Below, piece by piece: positions 7,747 to 16,462 of a DNA stretch of 38,853 bases (positions are counted from its first letter, which is position 1; each line of letters begins with the position of its first letter). Source of the DNA: Thiotrichales bacterium (GTDB taxonomy: Bacteria > Pseudomonadota > Gammaproteobacteria > HK1); NCBI GenBank assembly GCA_026709935.1, contig JAPOSC010000066.1:1-38853 (forward strand). Direction: 5' to 3'. The notes below the pieces were generated by a model. The model saw nothing but the letters and a program-made list of their open reading frames with translations. It was not told the origin of the DNA and searched no databases. A program made the position numbers and the translations under genes.

Positions 7747-10700
7747 ATGACGCAAAAACTGCCCTGGACTCCTTGGCATGAGGTTGTGGAACTGCGCGAG
7801 GATGTGCGCACGGGTGAGCTCTCGCTCGCCGACTTCGCCGCCGACCTTCACGATGTCGTGATGCAAAAGGGCACGCGACCGGTCTACGAGGACCCGGGCC
7901 GTTTCTTCGCGCTCACCTTCCCGACCTTCCCGTTACGGGAGCTCGCGCGCGACGTGGCGCTCCGTCTCGCCGGCAGGAATACCAAGGCCATCCGCCAGCT
8001 CGAACTTACCTACGGCGGAGGTAAGACCCATACGCTGGTGACGCTGCGCCACCTTGTCCACAAACCTGAGGCGTTGCCGGCCCTGTCCTCGGTGGACCAG
8101 TTCAAGTCCCATGTCGGTACATCCCTGCCGGCGGCGCGCATCGCCGCGCTCTGCTTCGACAAGCTGGATGTGGAGAAGGGCATGGAAGTGCGCGGTCCGG
8201 CGGGCGAGCTACGCTGGGTCAAGCATCCCTGGAGTGTGCTCGCGTTCCAGATCGCGGGCGATGAGGGCCTGTGTGCGCTCCATCCCGATGGTGCGAACGA
8301 GGAACGCGAGACGCCGCCCGCCGAGCCGTTGCTCGCCGACCTGCTGGCGCAACCGCAGGCGCACGGGCTTGCGACTCTGGTCCTGATCGATGAAGTGCTG
8401 ATGTACGCCCGCGAGAAGGTGGCGATGGCGGAGGAGTGGCGCGGCCGGCTGATCGGCTTCTTCCAGTCCCTCTGCCAGGCAGTCGTCAAGGTTGATCGCT
8501 GCGCTCTCGTTGCCTCGCTACTCGCTTCCGATCCCGCAAAGAGTGACGCATTCGGCAAGGAGCTGACCCAGCAGATCTTCGACATCTTCAGCCGGCAGAG
8601 GGAAGAGGGCGTCCAGCCGGTCCAGAAGCAGGACGTGGCCGAGGTGCTCCGCCGGCGCTTCTTCACCTCCGGGTCGATTGCCGACCCTGATTCTTTCCGC
8701 CCGCATGTCACCGCAGCGGTGGCCAACATCGCCAGGGTCGACGAGACGGTGCGCAAGGATCGGGCTAATGCGGAACAACGCTACCTGGACGGCTATCCCT
8801 TCCACCCGGATCTGACCGATATTTTCTATACCAAATGGACGCAACTGGACGGGTTCCAGCGCACGCGAGGCATCCTGCGGACCTTCGCGGTCGCGTTGCG
8901 CGACGCCGAGACATGGGACACGGCGCCGCTGGTCGGCCCCAACGTCTTCCTGCCCGCGCCGGGCGACCACGCCCTTGCCGAAGCGGCGCGCGAGCTCGCG
9001 GGCATCGCGACCCGCGAGGTGACGGAGAGTGCCGGAAACGTGTGGAGCGCGGTGCTCGAAGGGGAGTTCGCCAAGGCGCGGACGATCCAGGACGAGCAGC
9101 CGGCGCTGAAAAGCCGCGAGATGGAGCAGGCGGTGCTCGCGGCGTTCCTGAATTCGCAGCCGATCGGCCAGAAAGCACATACGCCGGAGCTGATCGCGCT
9201 CGTCGGCGCGACCCGTCCCGACCGCATCGAGCTGGAGAAGGGCCTGCGTCGATGGACGGATCTCTCCTGGTTCCTCGACGAGTCCGAGTTCTCGGGCGCC
9301 GCGGCGATGGACGACGGGTCTGGGGCGCTGCCCAAGGCGTGGCGTCTCGGGAACCGGCCAAACCTCAAGCAGATGCATCATGATGCCTGCACGAATCGTG
9401 TCACAGCGGAGCTTGTCGAGCAGAAGCTCCTCGCCGAGGTCCGACGGACCAGAAGCCTGACCCAGGGCGCGTCGGGGGCGGATGCCCGGGTCCATACGCT
9501 GCCCGAGCGGCCGCGGGACATCGAGGACGACGGCGAGTTCCACTTTGCCTTGCTTGGGCCGGGATCGGCCTCCGACTCCGGTCGGCCAAGCGCCCAGGCA
9601 CGCCGCTTTATCGACGAGACAACCGGACCGGACCGTCCTCGCACCCGCCGTAACGCCATCCTTCTAGTGGTCCCGTCCCGCGACGGCCTGGATGTCGCCC
9701 GCGTGCGCATCCGCGAATATCTCGGTTGGGAGGAAGTGCGGAGCCAGATCGGTGAACAGGCGCAGGACACCGTGCGCGAAGCAATGCTCGCCATGTCGAC
9801 GGAGCAGGCGCGCCGGCGTATCCCCGATGCGATCCGGCAAGCGTGGTCAATCGTTGTCACCGTCAGCGAGAGCAATGCCGTCCATGCGTTCAAGGCGACG
9901 ATCGGCGCGGAGCCCCTGTTCCCGACCATCAAGGCCGATCGCCGCGCGCGCGTTCAGGAAACCGCGATCAGCGCCGAGGCGATGTTGCCTGGCGGCCCCT
10001 ACGATCTGTGGCGTGCGGGCGAGCCGTCGCGCCGCGTGAAGGATCTGGCGGGTGCGTTCGCTGAGAACCCGAAGCTGCCGAAGATGCTCCGTCGCAAGGA
10101 GATCCTCGACACCATCGACCAGGGCGTCCTCGATGGCATCTTCGTCGCCTCCCTCATACGACCCGACAAGTCCGTCAAGACGTGGTGGCGGACGCGGATC
10201 GATGAGGCGGTGCGTGCCGAGCCCGCCCTGGAGCTGTGCCTGCCCGACAAGGCCACGCTGTCCGAGCTCGTCCCGAATGTGCTGGCGCCGGGCGTCTTGC
10301 CGGAGCTTTGGGTCGGCGAGTCGGTCGCAGTGGCCGATGTGATCGCTTACTTCGCCGGCGGGCGGGCCGTGATCGTGCAGCGCGAAGGCTACTCCGAGCC
10401 GGTGGCCATCCCGGCCTGCCCGCGCACGGCAATCGAGGCTGCCATTTCCGACGCTGTCCGCCAAGGCGTCCTCTGGCTCGTAAACGGCCCTGCGAGCTTC
10501 CAAGGCGAACCCGTGGCACCCGGGGTGTTGACGGACGCCGCCCAACTCCGCGCGCCGATGCTCCCTCTGGCGGTCGACCAACTGACGAAGGATGCCGTTC
10601 CTGAAGCCTGGACGGAGGGGGAGACGAACGCCCTGGCCCTGTCCGCCGCGCTCTCGGTGCGGGTCGGAGCGCCGGTCCCGTGGCCTGTCCTGTGCCGGGC

Positions 10701-11070
10701 CATCGACGATGCGCTCGGTACGCGCTGGCTCGAACAGGGGCCGGACAGCGGCCCGTGGCCATGCGAAGCGGCCGGGGCTTCCGCGGTGAGGCTGAAGCAG
10801 CCTGATGCTAGGAAGGATGTTTCGGAGCAGAAGGGGGATTATGTGCGGACCCCGAAAGGTGCGCACACCGGCGGCGCCATTCTGGAGCCCAACGAGCTGC
10901 AGGACTTGAGCGATGCGCTACCGGAGGTCGTCAAGGCGGCGGCCGGCGTCCCGTTGCAGTTTCACGTTCGCATCACACTGGGAGATGGCAGCGATGTTCC
11001 CTCTGAAACAGTGACATCGCTCAACGAGCTTCTCGAGGGCATCAAGTCGGACTTTCGCCTGAGTGAGTAG
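7747..11070 (+). CDS. DUF499 (COG1483) ATPase
   Basis: A 1107-residue P-loop ATPase of the DUF499 family. The Walker A is YGGGKTHT at residues 89-96 and the Walker B is LVLIDE at 211-216. The opening segment (WTPWHEVVELREDVRTGE) and the GGGKTH loop are family hallmarks. The function is unproved; in defence islands it accompanies DUF1156 methyltransferases and is thought to act as a motor or signalling ATPase acting with the modification enzyme. It begins 20 bases after the TOPRIM-like gene, on the same strand, and closes the operon; the next gene (cofE) is metabolic. A C-terminal stretch, about residues 1035-1107, resembles a small folded domain that I cannot name. No HerA helicase, DUF3780 or phospholipase-D-type nuclease gene follows, which some related loci contain. 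Confidence 0.87.
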   Translation: MTQKLPWTPWHEVVELREDVRTGELSLADFAADLHDVVMQKGTRPVYEDPGRFFALTFPTFPLRELARDVALRLAGRNTKAIRQLELTYGGGKTHTLVTLRHLVHKPEALPALSSVDQFKSHVGTSLPAARIAALCFDKLDVEKGMEVRGPAGELRWVKHPWSVLAFQIAGDEGLCALHPDGANEERETPPAEPLLADLLAQPQAHGLATLVLIDEVLMYAREKVAMAEEWRGRLIGFFQSLCQAVVKVDRCALVASLLASDPAKSDAFGKELTQQIFDIFSRQREEGVQPVQKQDVAEVLRRRFFTSGSIADPDSFRPHVTAAVANIARVDETVRKDRANAEQRYLDGYPFHPDLTDIFYTKWTQLDGFQRTRGILRTFAVALRDAETWDTAPLVGPNVFLPAPGDHALAEAARELAGIATREVTESAGNVWSAVLEGEFAKARTIQDEQPALKSREMEQAVLAAFLNSQPIGQKAHTPELIALVGATRPDRIELEKGLRRWTDLSWFLDESEFSGAAAMDDGSGALPKAWRLGNRPNLKQMHHDACTNRVTAELVEQKLLAEVRRTRSLTQGASGADARVHTLPERPRDIEDDGEFHFALLGPGSASDSGRPSAQARRFIDETTGPDRPRTRRNAILLVVPSRDGLDVARVRIREYLGWEEVRSQIGEQAQDTVREAMLAMSTEQARRRIPDAIRQAWSIVVTVSESNAVHAFKATIGAEPLFPTIKADRRARVQETAISAEAMLPGGPYDLWRAGEPSRRVKDLAGAFAENPKLPKMLRRKEILDTIDQGVLDGIFVASLIRPDKSVKTWWRTRIDEAVRAEPALELCLPDKATLSELVPNVLAPGVLPELWVGESVAVADVIAYFAGGRAVIVQREGYSEPVAIPACPRTAIEAAISDAVRQGVLWLVNGPASFQGEPVAPGVLTDAAQLRAPMLPLAVDQLTKDAVPEAWTEGETNALALSAALSVRVGAPVPWPVLCRAIDDALGTRWLEQGPDSGPWPCEAAGASAVRLKQPDARKDVSEQKGDYVRTPKGAHTGGAILEPNELQDLSDALPEVVKAAAGVPLQFHVRITLGDGSDVPSETVTSLNELLEGIKSDFRLSE

Positions 11071-11328
11071 GGTTGTCTTGACGTGTTGCGCAGGACTCAG
11101 CCAGACCTCGCACATCAAGCCGGATTTCCTCTCGAAGGAACAAGGCCCTGCCTGTCTGGTTGGCGGTCTTGCGGTATGCCTTCAACCCGGAGCGCCCGCG
11201 TGGAGTCGAGAGCGCTCGATGCGTGCTGAGTTCGGGAAGATCGTACTCGTGGTCAACGAGTATTTGCCCGTCCCGACTGCGCGGGTTCGGGATCCGTTCC
11301 ATTAATCCATTGCTTCAGGCACTTGCTC

Positions 11329-12102
11329 ATGACTGGTGCGGCCCCCCTCACGCTGACGCCGCTCCCGGGCATCCCCCTTGTTCGCGAGGGGGATGATGTG
11401 GCGGGTCTCGTCGGGGATGCGATCGAAGGGGCCGGCATTGCGCCGGCCGCTTTCGATGTCGTCGTCGTGACCCAGAAGATCGTCTCCAAGGCGGAGGGGC
11501 GGCGGGTGCGGCTGGCCGATGTTGTGCCGTCCGCGCACGCGGTGGAGCTTGCGGCGTCCCTCGACAAGGACCCGCGCATGATCGAGGTCGTGTTCGGGGA
11601 ATCGAATGCGGTCGTCGCCAGCGGCCATGGGGTGCTGATCGCGGAGCATCGCAGCGGCCACGTGATGGCGAACGCGGGGGTGGACCGCTCCAATGTCGGT
11701 CATTCGGACGACAACGAGGAAGTGCTGCTGCTGCCCCGCGATCCGGATGCCAGCGCCGCGGCGCTCCACCGCGCTCTTGAAGTCCGGTTCGGGTGCCGGC
11801 TGGCGGTCATCGTCAGCGACAGTGTGGGGCGAGCGTGGCGAAATGGGGTGGCGGGCATCGCCATCGGCGCGGCCGGGCTGCCTGCGCTCACCGATCTGCG
11901 CGGCGCGCCGGACCTCTTCGGCGTCCCGCTCAAGGTCACGCTCACCGGCTTCGCCGACCAGATCGCGGCTGCTGCCAATCTCGTCGCCGGCGAAGGCGCG
12001 GAAGGCGTGCCGGCGGTGCATGTTCGTGGTCTTCGATGGAGTGCCGCTCCCCTGCCGGCCCGCGCGCTGGTGCGCGACCGAGAGAGCGATCTCTTCCGGT
12101 GA
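11329..12102 (+). CDS. cofE: Coenzyme F420-0:L-glutamate ligase
   Basis: A 257-residue enzyme that adds glutamate residues to F420-0 using GTP, the last stage of F420 assembly in the cytoplasm. Family marks are VVVVTQKIVSKAEGR near residues 46-60, NAGVDRSNVG near 115-124 and SDSVGRAWRNGVAGIAIG near 164-181. The length fits the stand-alone CofE and not the two-domain actinobacterial FbiB. ATG 11329 is used; a TTG two codons earlier is also open. No strong ribosome binding site is seen. It follows the defence operon by 258 bases with no clear terminator between. cofD lies 247 bases downstream on the same strand. The fbiC/cofGH and cofC genes needed for the pathway are not in this window. Confidence 0.9.
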   Translation: MTGAAPLTLTPLPGIPLVREGDDVAGLVGDAIEGAGIAPAAFDVVVVTQKIVSKAEGRRVRLADVVPSAHAVELAASLDKDPRMIEVVFGESNAVVASGHGVLIAEHRSGHVMANAGVDRSNVGHSDDNEEVLLLPRDPDASAAALHRALEVRFGCRLAVIVSDSVGRAWRNGVAGIAIGAAGLPALTDLRGAPDLFGVPLKVTLTGFADQIAAAANLVAGEGAEGVPAVHVRGLRWSAAPLPARALVRDRESDLFR

Positions 12103-12349
12103 GTATCCGTTTCACGCGGCGATTCGCACGCCGTTGCCGCCCTGCCGAGCCCATCGAGGTACCGTCACGCGCGCACCCGAGCCGGCCGCTGCCCGAAGCG
12201 CCTTCGGGAACCCGAGCGCCCTGTCTGTTTGAATACCTGTGGTCCTGCGGCTCAACCCGCGTAGGGTGCCCGCGCTCTCGGGAAATCGGCCCGGGGCGTC
12301 GCGCCACATTTCCCGACGGTGTGAGCCCTGCACCGCGTGGCTTCGTCCG

Positions 12350-13324
12350 ATGACTCCCGGCACCGTGGTCGCGCTCTCCGGGGGCATCGGGGGTGCCCGG
12401 CTCGCGCTGGGTCTGTACCGCGTGCTTCCGCCCGGGGTGCTCACCGTGGTCTGCAACCCGGGTGATGATTTCGACCACCTGGGGTTGCGCATCTGTCCCG
12501 ACGCCGACACCGTCCTCTACACGCTCGCCGGACTCGCCAATCCCGAGGCCGGCTGGGGGCGCGCCGGGGAGACCTGGACCTTCATGAAGGTGCTGGCCGG
12601 GCTCGGTGGAGAGACCTGGTTCCAGCTCGGGGACGGGGACCTTGCGCTGCACGTCGAGCGCACCCGCCGCCTCACGGGCGGCGAGCCCCTGTCGCGCATC
12701 GCGGCAGACATCGCGCGGCGTCTCGGGGTGTGCGCGCGGGTGGTCCCCGCGTGCGACGCCGCGGTGCGCACCGTGGTACGGACACCGGGCGGACGGATGG
12801 CGTTCCAGCACTACTTCGTGCGCGACCGGTGCGAGCCGGTGGTGACCGGTTTCGAGTTCGAGGGAGCGGAGGAGGCCCGGCCCTGTCGCGCGGTGCTCGA
12901 AGCGCTCGCGGACGACTCGCTCCGGTGCGTGGTCGTATGCCCGTCCAACCCGTTCATCAGCATCGACCCGATCCTGGCGGTGCCGGGGATGATGGCCGCG
13001 ATCCGGGCCGCCGGAGCGCCGGTCATCGGCGTCTCGCCCATCATCGGCGGCGCCGCGGTGAAGGGTCCCACCGCGAAGATGATGCGCGAGCTGGGGCTCG
13101 AGGTCTCCAACCGTGCCATCGAGCGTCACTACCAGAAATGGATCGACGCCTGGATCATCGACTCCACGGATGCGGCCGACGCGGCCAGATTCTCCCGCCC
13201 CGTCCGCATCGCACCCACGCTGATGCGGACCAAAGCGGACAAGGACGCTCTTGCGCGAGCGGTGCTGGAGTTTGCAGACGAGTTGCGCGCGCGAACCGGG
13301 CCAGCGGCTGACAACGGCGCGTGA
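12350..13324 (+). CDS. cofD: 2-phospho-L-lactate (or PEP) transferase CofD
   Basis: A 324-residue enzyme that joins the activated phospholactate or phosphoenolpyruvate moiety to the deazaflavin Fo, giving (dehydro-)F420-0. Signatures are LSGGIGGARLALGL near residues 8-21, NPGDDFDHLGLRICPD near 36-51, CPSNPFISIDPILAVPG near 199-215 and SPIIGGAAVKGPTAKMMREL near 228-247. ATG 12350 gives the usual N terminus TVVALSGG; an in-frame start 37 codons upstream adds an arginine-rich stretch foreign to the family. It partners with cofE just upstream. The 247-base gap holds no evident gene. It faces the dehydrogenase gene across a 150-base gap that contains two GC hairpins. Confidence 0.9.
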   Translation: MTPGTVVALSGGIGGARLALGLYRVLPPGVLTVVCNPGDDFDHLGLRICPDADTVLYTLAGLANPEAGWGRAGETWTFMKVLAGLGGETWFQLGDGDLALHVERTRRLTGGEPLSRIAADIARRLGVCARVVPACDAAVRTVVRTPGGRMAFQHYFVRDRCEPVVTGFEFEGAEEARPCRAVLEALADDSLRCVVVCPSNPFISIDPILAVPGMMAAIRAAGAPVIGVSPIIGGAAVKGPTAKMMRELGLEVSNRAIERHYQKWIDAWIIDSTDAADAARFSRPVRIAPTLMRTKADKDALARAVLEFADELRARTGPAADNGA

Positions 13325-13374
13325 CGCACCGCGCGCGCCAGTGATTCCCGCCGAGTCGGACATGGGTCCGAAAT

Positions 13375-13390
13375 CGCCCCGAACGGGGCG
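13375..13390. terminator. Possible bidirectional hairpin between convergent genes
   Basis: CGCCCCGAACGGGGCG forms a compact self-complementary hairpin 50 bases after cofD. A second one, GGCGGG-AATC-CCCGCC, sits at 13446-13461 just before the convergent dehydrogenase stop. Neither has a clear U tract, so termination is a guess based on position between convergent genes. Confidence 0.35.
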
Positions 13391-13474
13391 CCGGGGCCGA
13401 AATCATGCCGGGATCGCGCGGCGCGTGACGATCTCTCGCGGCGCTGGCGGGAATCCCCGCCATCCCGCCGCCCG

Positions 13475-14449
13475 TTATCGCGGTACGAAGCCGAGCCGCT
13501 TGTCGACGACGTTCACGAGCGGCTCGCCGGCGCGGAAGCGCCGGAAGTTCTCGATGAACACGTCTGCCACCGCCTGCTTGTGACCCTGGTAGTCGCCGGA
13601 CAGGTGCGGCGAGACGAGCACGTTCTCCATCCCCCACAGCGGACTTTCGACCGGCAGCGGCTCCTCGGTGAAGACGTCGAGGCCCGCGCCGGCGATGACC
13701 CCGTTCTCCAGCGCCGCGATCATGGCCGGCTCGTCGACCAGCGCGCCGCGGCCCAAGTTGAAGAATCGCGCCGTCGGCTTCATCGCCGCGAAGCGCGAGG
13801 CGTCGAACATGCCGCGGGTGCGCTCGGTGAGCGGCGTGATCAACACTACCCAGTCTGCGGAACCGAGGACGCGGTTCAGGTCCTCGTTGCCGTGCACCCG
13901 GCCGAAATCCGGGTCGCCGTCGCGCGCGGTGCGCCCGACTCCCTCGACCTTGATGCCGGCCGCCCGGAGCGTATGGGCAATCGCCCGTCCGATGCTGCCG
14001 GCCCCCACCACCAGCGCTTTCGTGCCCGCGATGCGCTCGTTCAGGCGGTACGACCACCTCCGTTCGCGCTGGCGGTCGTAGCTCCCGCGGAAGTCCTTGG
14101 CGAAGGCGAGGATCATGCCGAGCGCGTACTCCGCCATTGGCTGATCGAAGACGCCGCGCACGTTGGTGAGGGTGACGTCGCTCTCGACCAGGGCGGGAAA
14201 CAGGGTGGCGTCCACCCCCGCGCCTCCCCACTGAATCCACCGCAGCCGGTCGGCGCGGTCGAAGGCGTGCGCGAGGTCGGCGGCTCGGAAGTTCCATCCC
14301 AGAATGACTTCGGCGCCGGGTAGCGCCTGGCGCAGGGCATCGAAGTCGCGCGCGCACCGGAATTCGGCATCGGCCGAGATCGCCTCGATGCCGGGCACTT
14401 CACCGACGGATTCGACGCCCTGAATGACCACCGTGGTTCGTTCGCTCAT
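13475..14449 (-). CDS. D-2-hydroxyacid dehydrogenase (first of three)
   Basis: A 324-residue NAD(P)-dependent dehydrogenase of the D-isomer-specific family, interconverting 2-oxoacids and D-2-hydroxyacids. The NAD-binding loop VVGAGSIGRA lies at about residues 147-156. The catalytic arginine is in NLGRGALVDE, the glutamate is in the GLDVFTEEPLP region, and the histidine is in SPHLSG. The lid segment WIQWGGAGVD is shared with the paralogue at 21934-22881 (WVQIGGSGFD), which suggests the same subfamily. It is the last gene on the - strand after the peptide-type transporter binding protein, separated by about 220 bases that hold a perfect hairpin and a repeat array, so it may be transcribed separately. 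Substrate is unknown. Confidence 0.88.
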   Translation of the reverse strand: MSERTTVVIQGVESVGEVPGIEAISADAEFRCARDFDALRQALPGAEVILGWNFRAADLAHAFDRADRLRWIQWGGAGVDATLFPALVESDVTLTNVRGVFDQPMAEYALGMILAFAKDFRGSYDRQRERRWSYRLNERIAGTKALVVGAGSIGRAIAHTLRAAGIKVEGVGRTARDGDPDFGRVHGNEDLNRVLGSADWVVLITPLTERTRGMFDASRFAAMKPTARFFNLGRGALVDEPAMIAALENGVIAGAGLDVFTEEPLPVESPLWGMENVLVSPHLSGDYQGHKQAVADVFIENFRRFRAGEPLVNVVDKRLGFVPR

Positions 14450-14500
14450 CTTCCTTCACTGATCTCCGTAGTCTTGGCGTCCGGTGTTCTGCGCCAATGA

Positions 14501-14530
14501 CAGGGGCCGTCGCGAGTGCGACGGCCCCTG
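14501..14530 (-). terminator. Perfect 13-bp stem hairpin
   Basis: CAGGGGCCGTCGC, loop GAGT, then GCGACGGCCCCTG form a perfect 13-bp stem with a four-base loop. It lies downstream of the binding-protein gene on the - strand and 51 bases before the next - strand start. There is no long U run, but the stem is strong. It could end the transporter transcript or act in the leader of the dehydrogenase gene. Confidence 0.6.
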
Positions 14531-14572
14531 AGCTTGTGGTGGCGAATTCAATGACCGTGGCGCGGTCGCCGG

Positions 14573-14669
14573 CCGGGATATCCGGTAAGGGCCTCGGATA
14601 TCCCGGTTAAGGCATCGGATATTCCGGCAAGAGCCCCGGAATATCCGGTAAAACCCCCGGATATTCCGG
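14573..14669. repeat. Five-copy 21-bp palindromic tandem repeat
   Basis: Five 13-base near-palindromic cores of the form CCGGAATATCCGG or CCGGATATTCCGG begin at 14573, 14594, 14615, 14636 and 14657, exactly 21 bases apart. Spacers of 8 bases differ more than the cores. The array abuts the binding-protein stop codon; on the - strand the stop TAA is part of the same unit (TAA, TTA, TTG, TAA, TTA in successive units). Twenty-one bases is two turns of B-DNA, so all cores would face the same side of the helix. Confidence 0.9.
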
Positions 14670-16274
14670 TTAGGACATCAAGTATCCCCACTCGTGGATG
14701 CGGAAGCCGTCGCCCTCGCCGACCGGGTGCTGGCGGTGGCCGCCGAGGTTCGTGGATCGTGCGTCGAGCCAGTGGGTGAACAGCGGGATGATGGATCCGC
14801 CCTCGTCCCACATGATCCGCTGTGCCTCGCAGTAGAGCTCCTTGCGCGCGGGGCCGTCCTTGGTGCCCTTCGCTTCGTTGATGAGGGCATCGAACTTCTC
14901 GTGCCTCCAGAATGCCTCGTTCCACTTCGCCTCCGAGACGTAGGCGAGTGAGAAGCGCAGGTCCGCGGTGGGGCGCGGCATCCAGTTCGAGCCGACGATG
15001 GGATAGTCCGGCTTCAGCCAGATGTTCGACCAGTAGCCGTCCGTGGGCTCACGGATGAAGTTGAGGTTGAAGCCGATCTTCGCGGCGTTCTCCTTCATCA
15101 TCAGCGCCATGTCGATCGACTGTGGGCCGCCGGCTGCCTCGGAGGTATGGAAGTTGACGGTGCCGCCGTCCATGCCGGCCTTCTTCAGATGGAACTTCGC
15201 CTTGTCGAGGTCGATGTCGCGCTGGGGAATGTCCTCGCAGAAGTACGGATCCAGCGAGGAGATGGGGGTGTCGTTGCCCAGTAGCCCGAGCCCCTTCTGG
15301 ATGTTGTCGAGGACCGCCTGGCGATCGAGCAGCAGCCGCATCGCCTGACGGAAGTCCTGGTTGTCCGTGGGGGCTCGTTCGGCGTTCATCGCGAACGTCA
15401 GGTGGCGGCTCGACGGCGAGTTCGCCATGGTCGTACTCGACGCCCCCTCGATGATCGGGATCGACTTGGGGTCGACGCGGACCGTGATGTGGATGTCGCC
15501 GGCGAGCAGGGCATTGACGCGCGCCGCGGTGTCGGCGATGCCGAAGCTCTCCACCTCGTCGACGTGGGGATAGCCTTCGTGGTGGTAGTTGGGGTTCTTC
15601 TTCGCCAGCATCCCGACCCCGGGGCGGAAGTTGTCGAGCACGAAGGGTCCGGTGCCGACGAGATTGTCGAAGTCCTCGAACCCGTCCGGCACCACCACGG
15701 CGTGCATGTCGCCGAGGTACATCGGGAAGTCGGCATTCGGTGTCTTGAGGTCGATGACGAGCCAGTCGCCATCCGCCTTCATGTCCGCGATGACGTCCAG
15801 CCACGCCTTGATGATGGAGTCGGAATCGTCGCCCCGATGGCGATTCAGCGTGTAGATGCAGTCCTGGACCGTCAGCGATTTGCCGTTGTGGAACTCGACG
15901 CCCCTGCGGATCTTGAACCGCCACGTCTTCAGGTCGTCGGAGGCGTTCCACTCCTCCGCGAGATCGGGCTCCGCCGTGAGATCCGTCGAGTAGCGCACGA
16001 GGGGGCTGCAGATCTGGTATGCGCGCACGAAGTCGAGCGAAGTGGTCAGACGGTTCGGGTTCAGCGTGTCGTTCGCGCTGTGGGTGTACCAGCCGATGCG
16101 CATCCGACCTCCCTTGACCGGCGTGTCGGCGAGCACCGAATCGGAGGCGGTGAGCAGCGAGGTGGTCGCCGTCGCGGCGATTCCGGCGGCGCCCAGTCTG
16201 CCGACGAACTCGCGGCGGGAAATGCGCCGCGCCTCGTATTCTTTCTGGTAGTACTTGATGTACTGGTTCATCAT
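14670..16274 (-). CDS. Tat-exported ABC substrate-binding protein (family 5)
   Basis: A 534-residue periplasmic binding protein of the dipeptide/oligopeptide (SBP_bac_5) family, delivering its ligand to the permeases encoded upstream. The N terminus carries a twin-arginine signal, SRREF at residues 19-23, then a hydrophobic run and a likely cut after A49 (VLA). The body has the family features LAEEWNASDD and FKIRRGVEFHNGKSLTVQD. The start is the first of two adjacent ATG codons, behind GGAGG; a frame extending 40 codons further upstream is not supported. It comes last in the transporter operon, 188 bases after the ATPase gene, an unusual order that suggests its own promoter. The ligand may be a peptide, opine or other small molecule; sequence alone does not say. 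Confidence 0.9.
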   Translation of the reverse strand: MMNQYIKYYQKEYEARRISRREFVGRLGAAGIAATATTSLLTASDSVLADTPVKGGRMRIGWYTHSANDTLNPNRLTTSLDFVRAYQICSPLVRYSTDLTAEPDLAEEWNASDDLKTWRFKIRRGVEFHNGKSLTVQDCIYTLNRHRGDDSDSIIKAWLDVIADMKADGDWLVIDLKTPNADFPMYLGDMHAVVVPDGFEDFDNLVGTGPFVLDNFRPGVGMLAKKNPNYHHEGYPHVDEVESFGIADTAARVNALLAGDIHITVRVDPKSIPIIEGASSTTMANSPSSRHLTFAMNAERAPTDNQDFRQAMRLLLDRQAVLDNIQKGLGLLGNDTPISSLDPYFCEDIPQRDIDLDKAKFHLKKAGMDGGTVNFHTSEAAGGPQSIDMALMMKENAAKIGFNLNFIREPTDGYWSNIWLKPDYPIVGSNWMPRPTADLRFSLAYVSEAKWNEAFWRHEKFDALINEAKGTKDGPARKELYCEAQRIMWDEGGSIIPLFTHWLDARSTNLGGHRQHPVGEGDGFRIHEWGYLMS

Positions 16275-16462
16275 TGGTTTCCCTCCTTCCTTGTCCGAGG
16301 AGTCGTGCCAGGCCCATCGAGACCATTGGCGGCAGCCTGCGGGCCCGGTGGACCCCTTGATGCGGAGTATTGACGCAGGGCGTTCCAGGTACACGCGGGG
16401 AGCGTTGAAGGCCGCCGGTACCAGGCCGACAGGTCGAGACTAGCAACTGGAAACGGCGATTG

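Noticed and set aside
11063..11305. An 80-codon frame after DUF499
   Set aside because: Its translation has no recognisable domain, and it overlaps the DUF499 end without a ribosome binding site.
14548..14925. A frame reading the 21-bp repeats as a heptad-like protein tail
   Set aside because: It is a different frame from the binding protein and passes through its coding sequence; repeats read as heptads only because the unit is a multiple of three.
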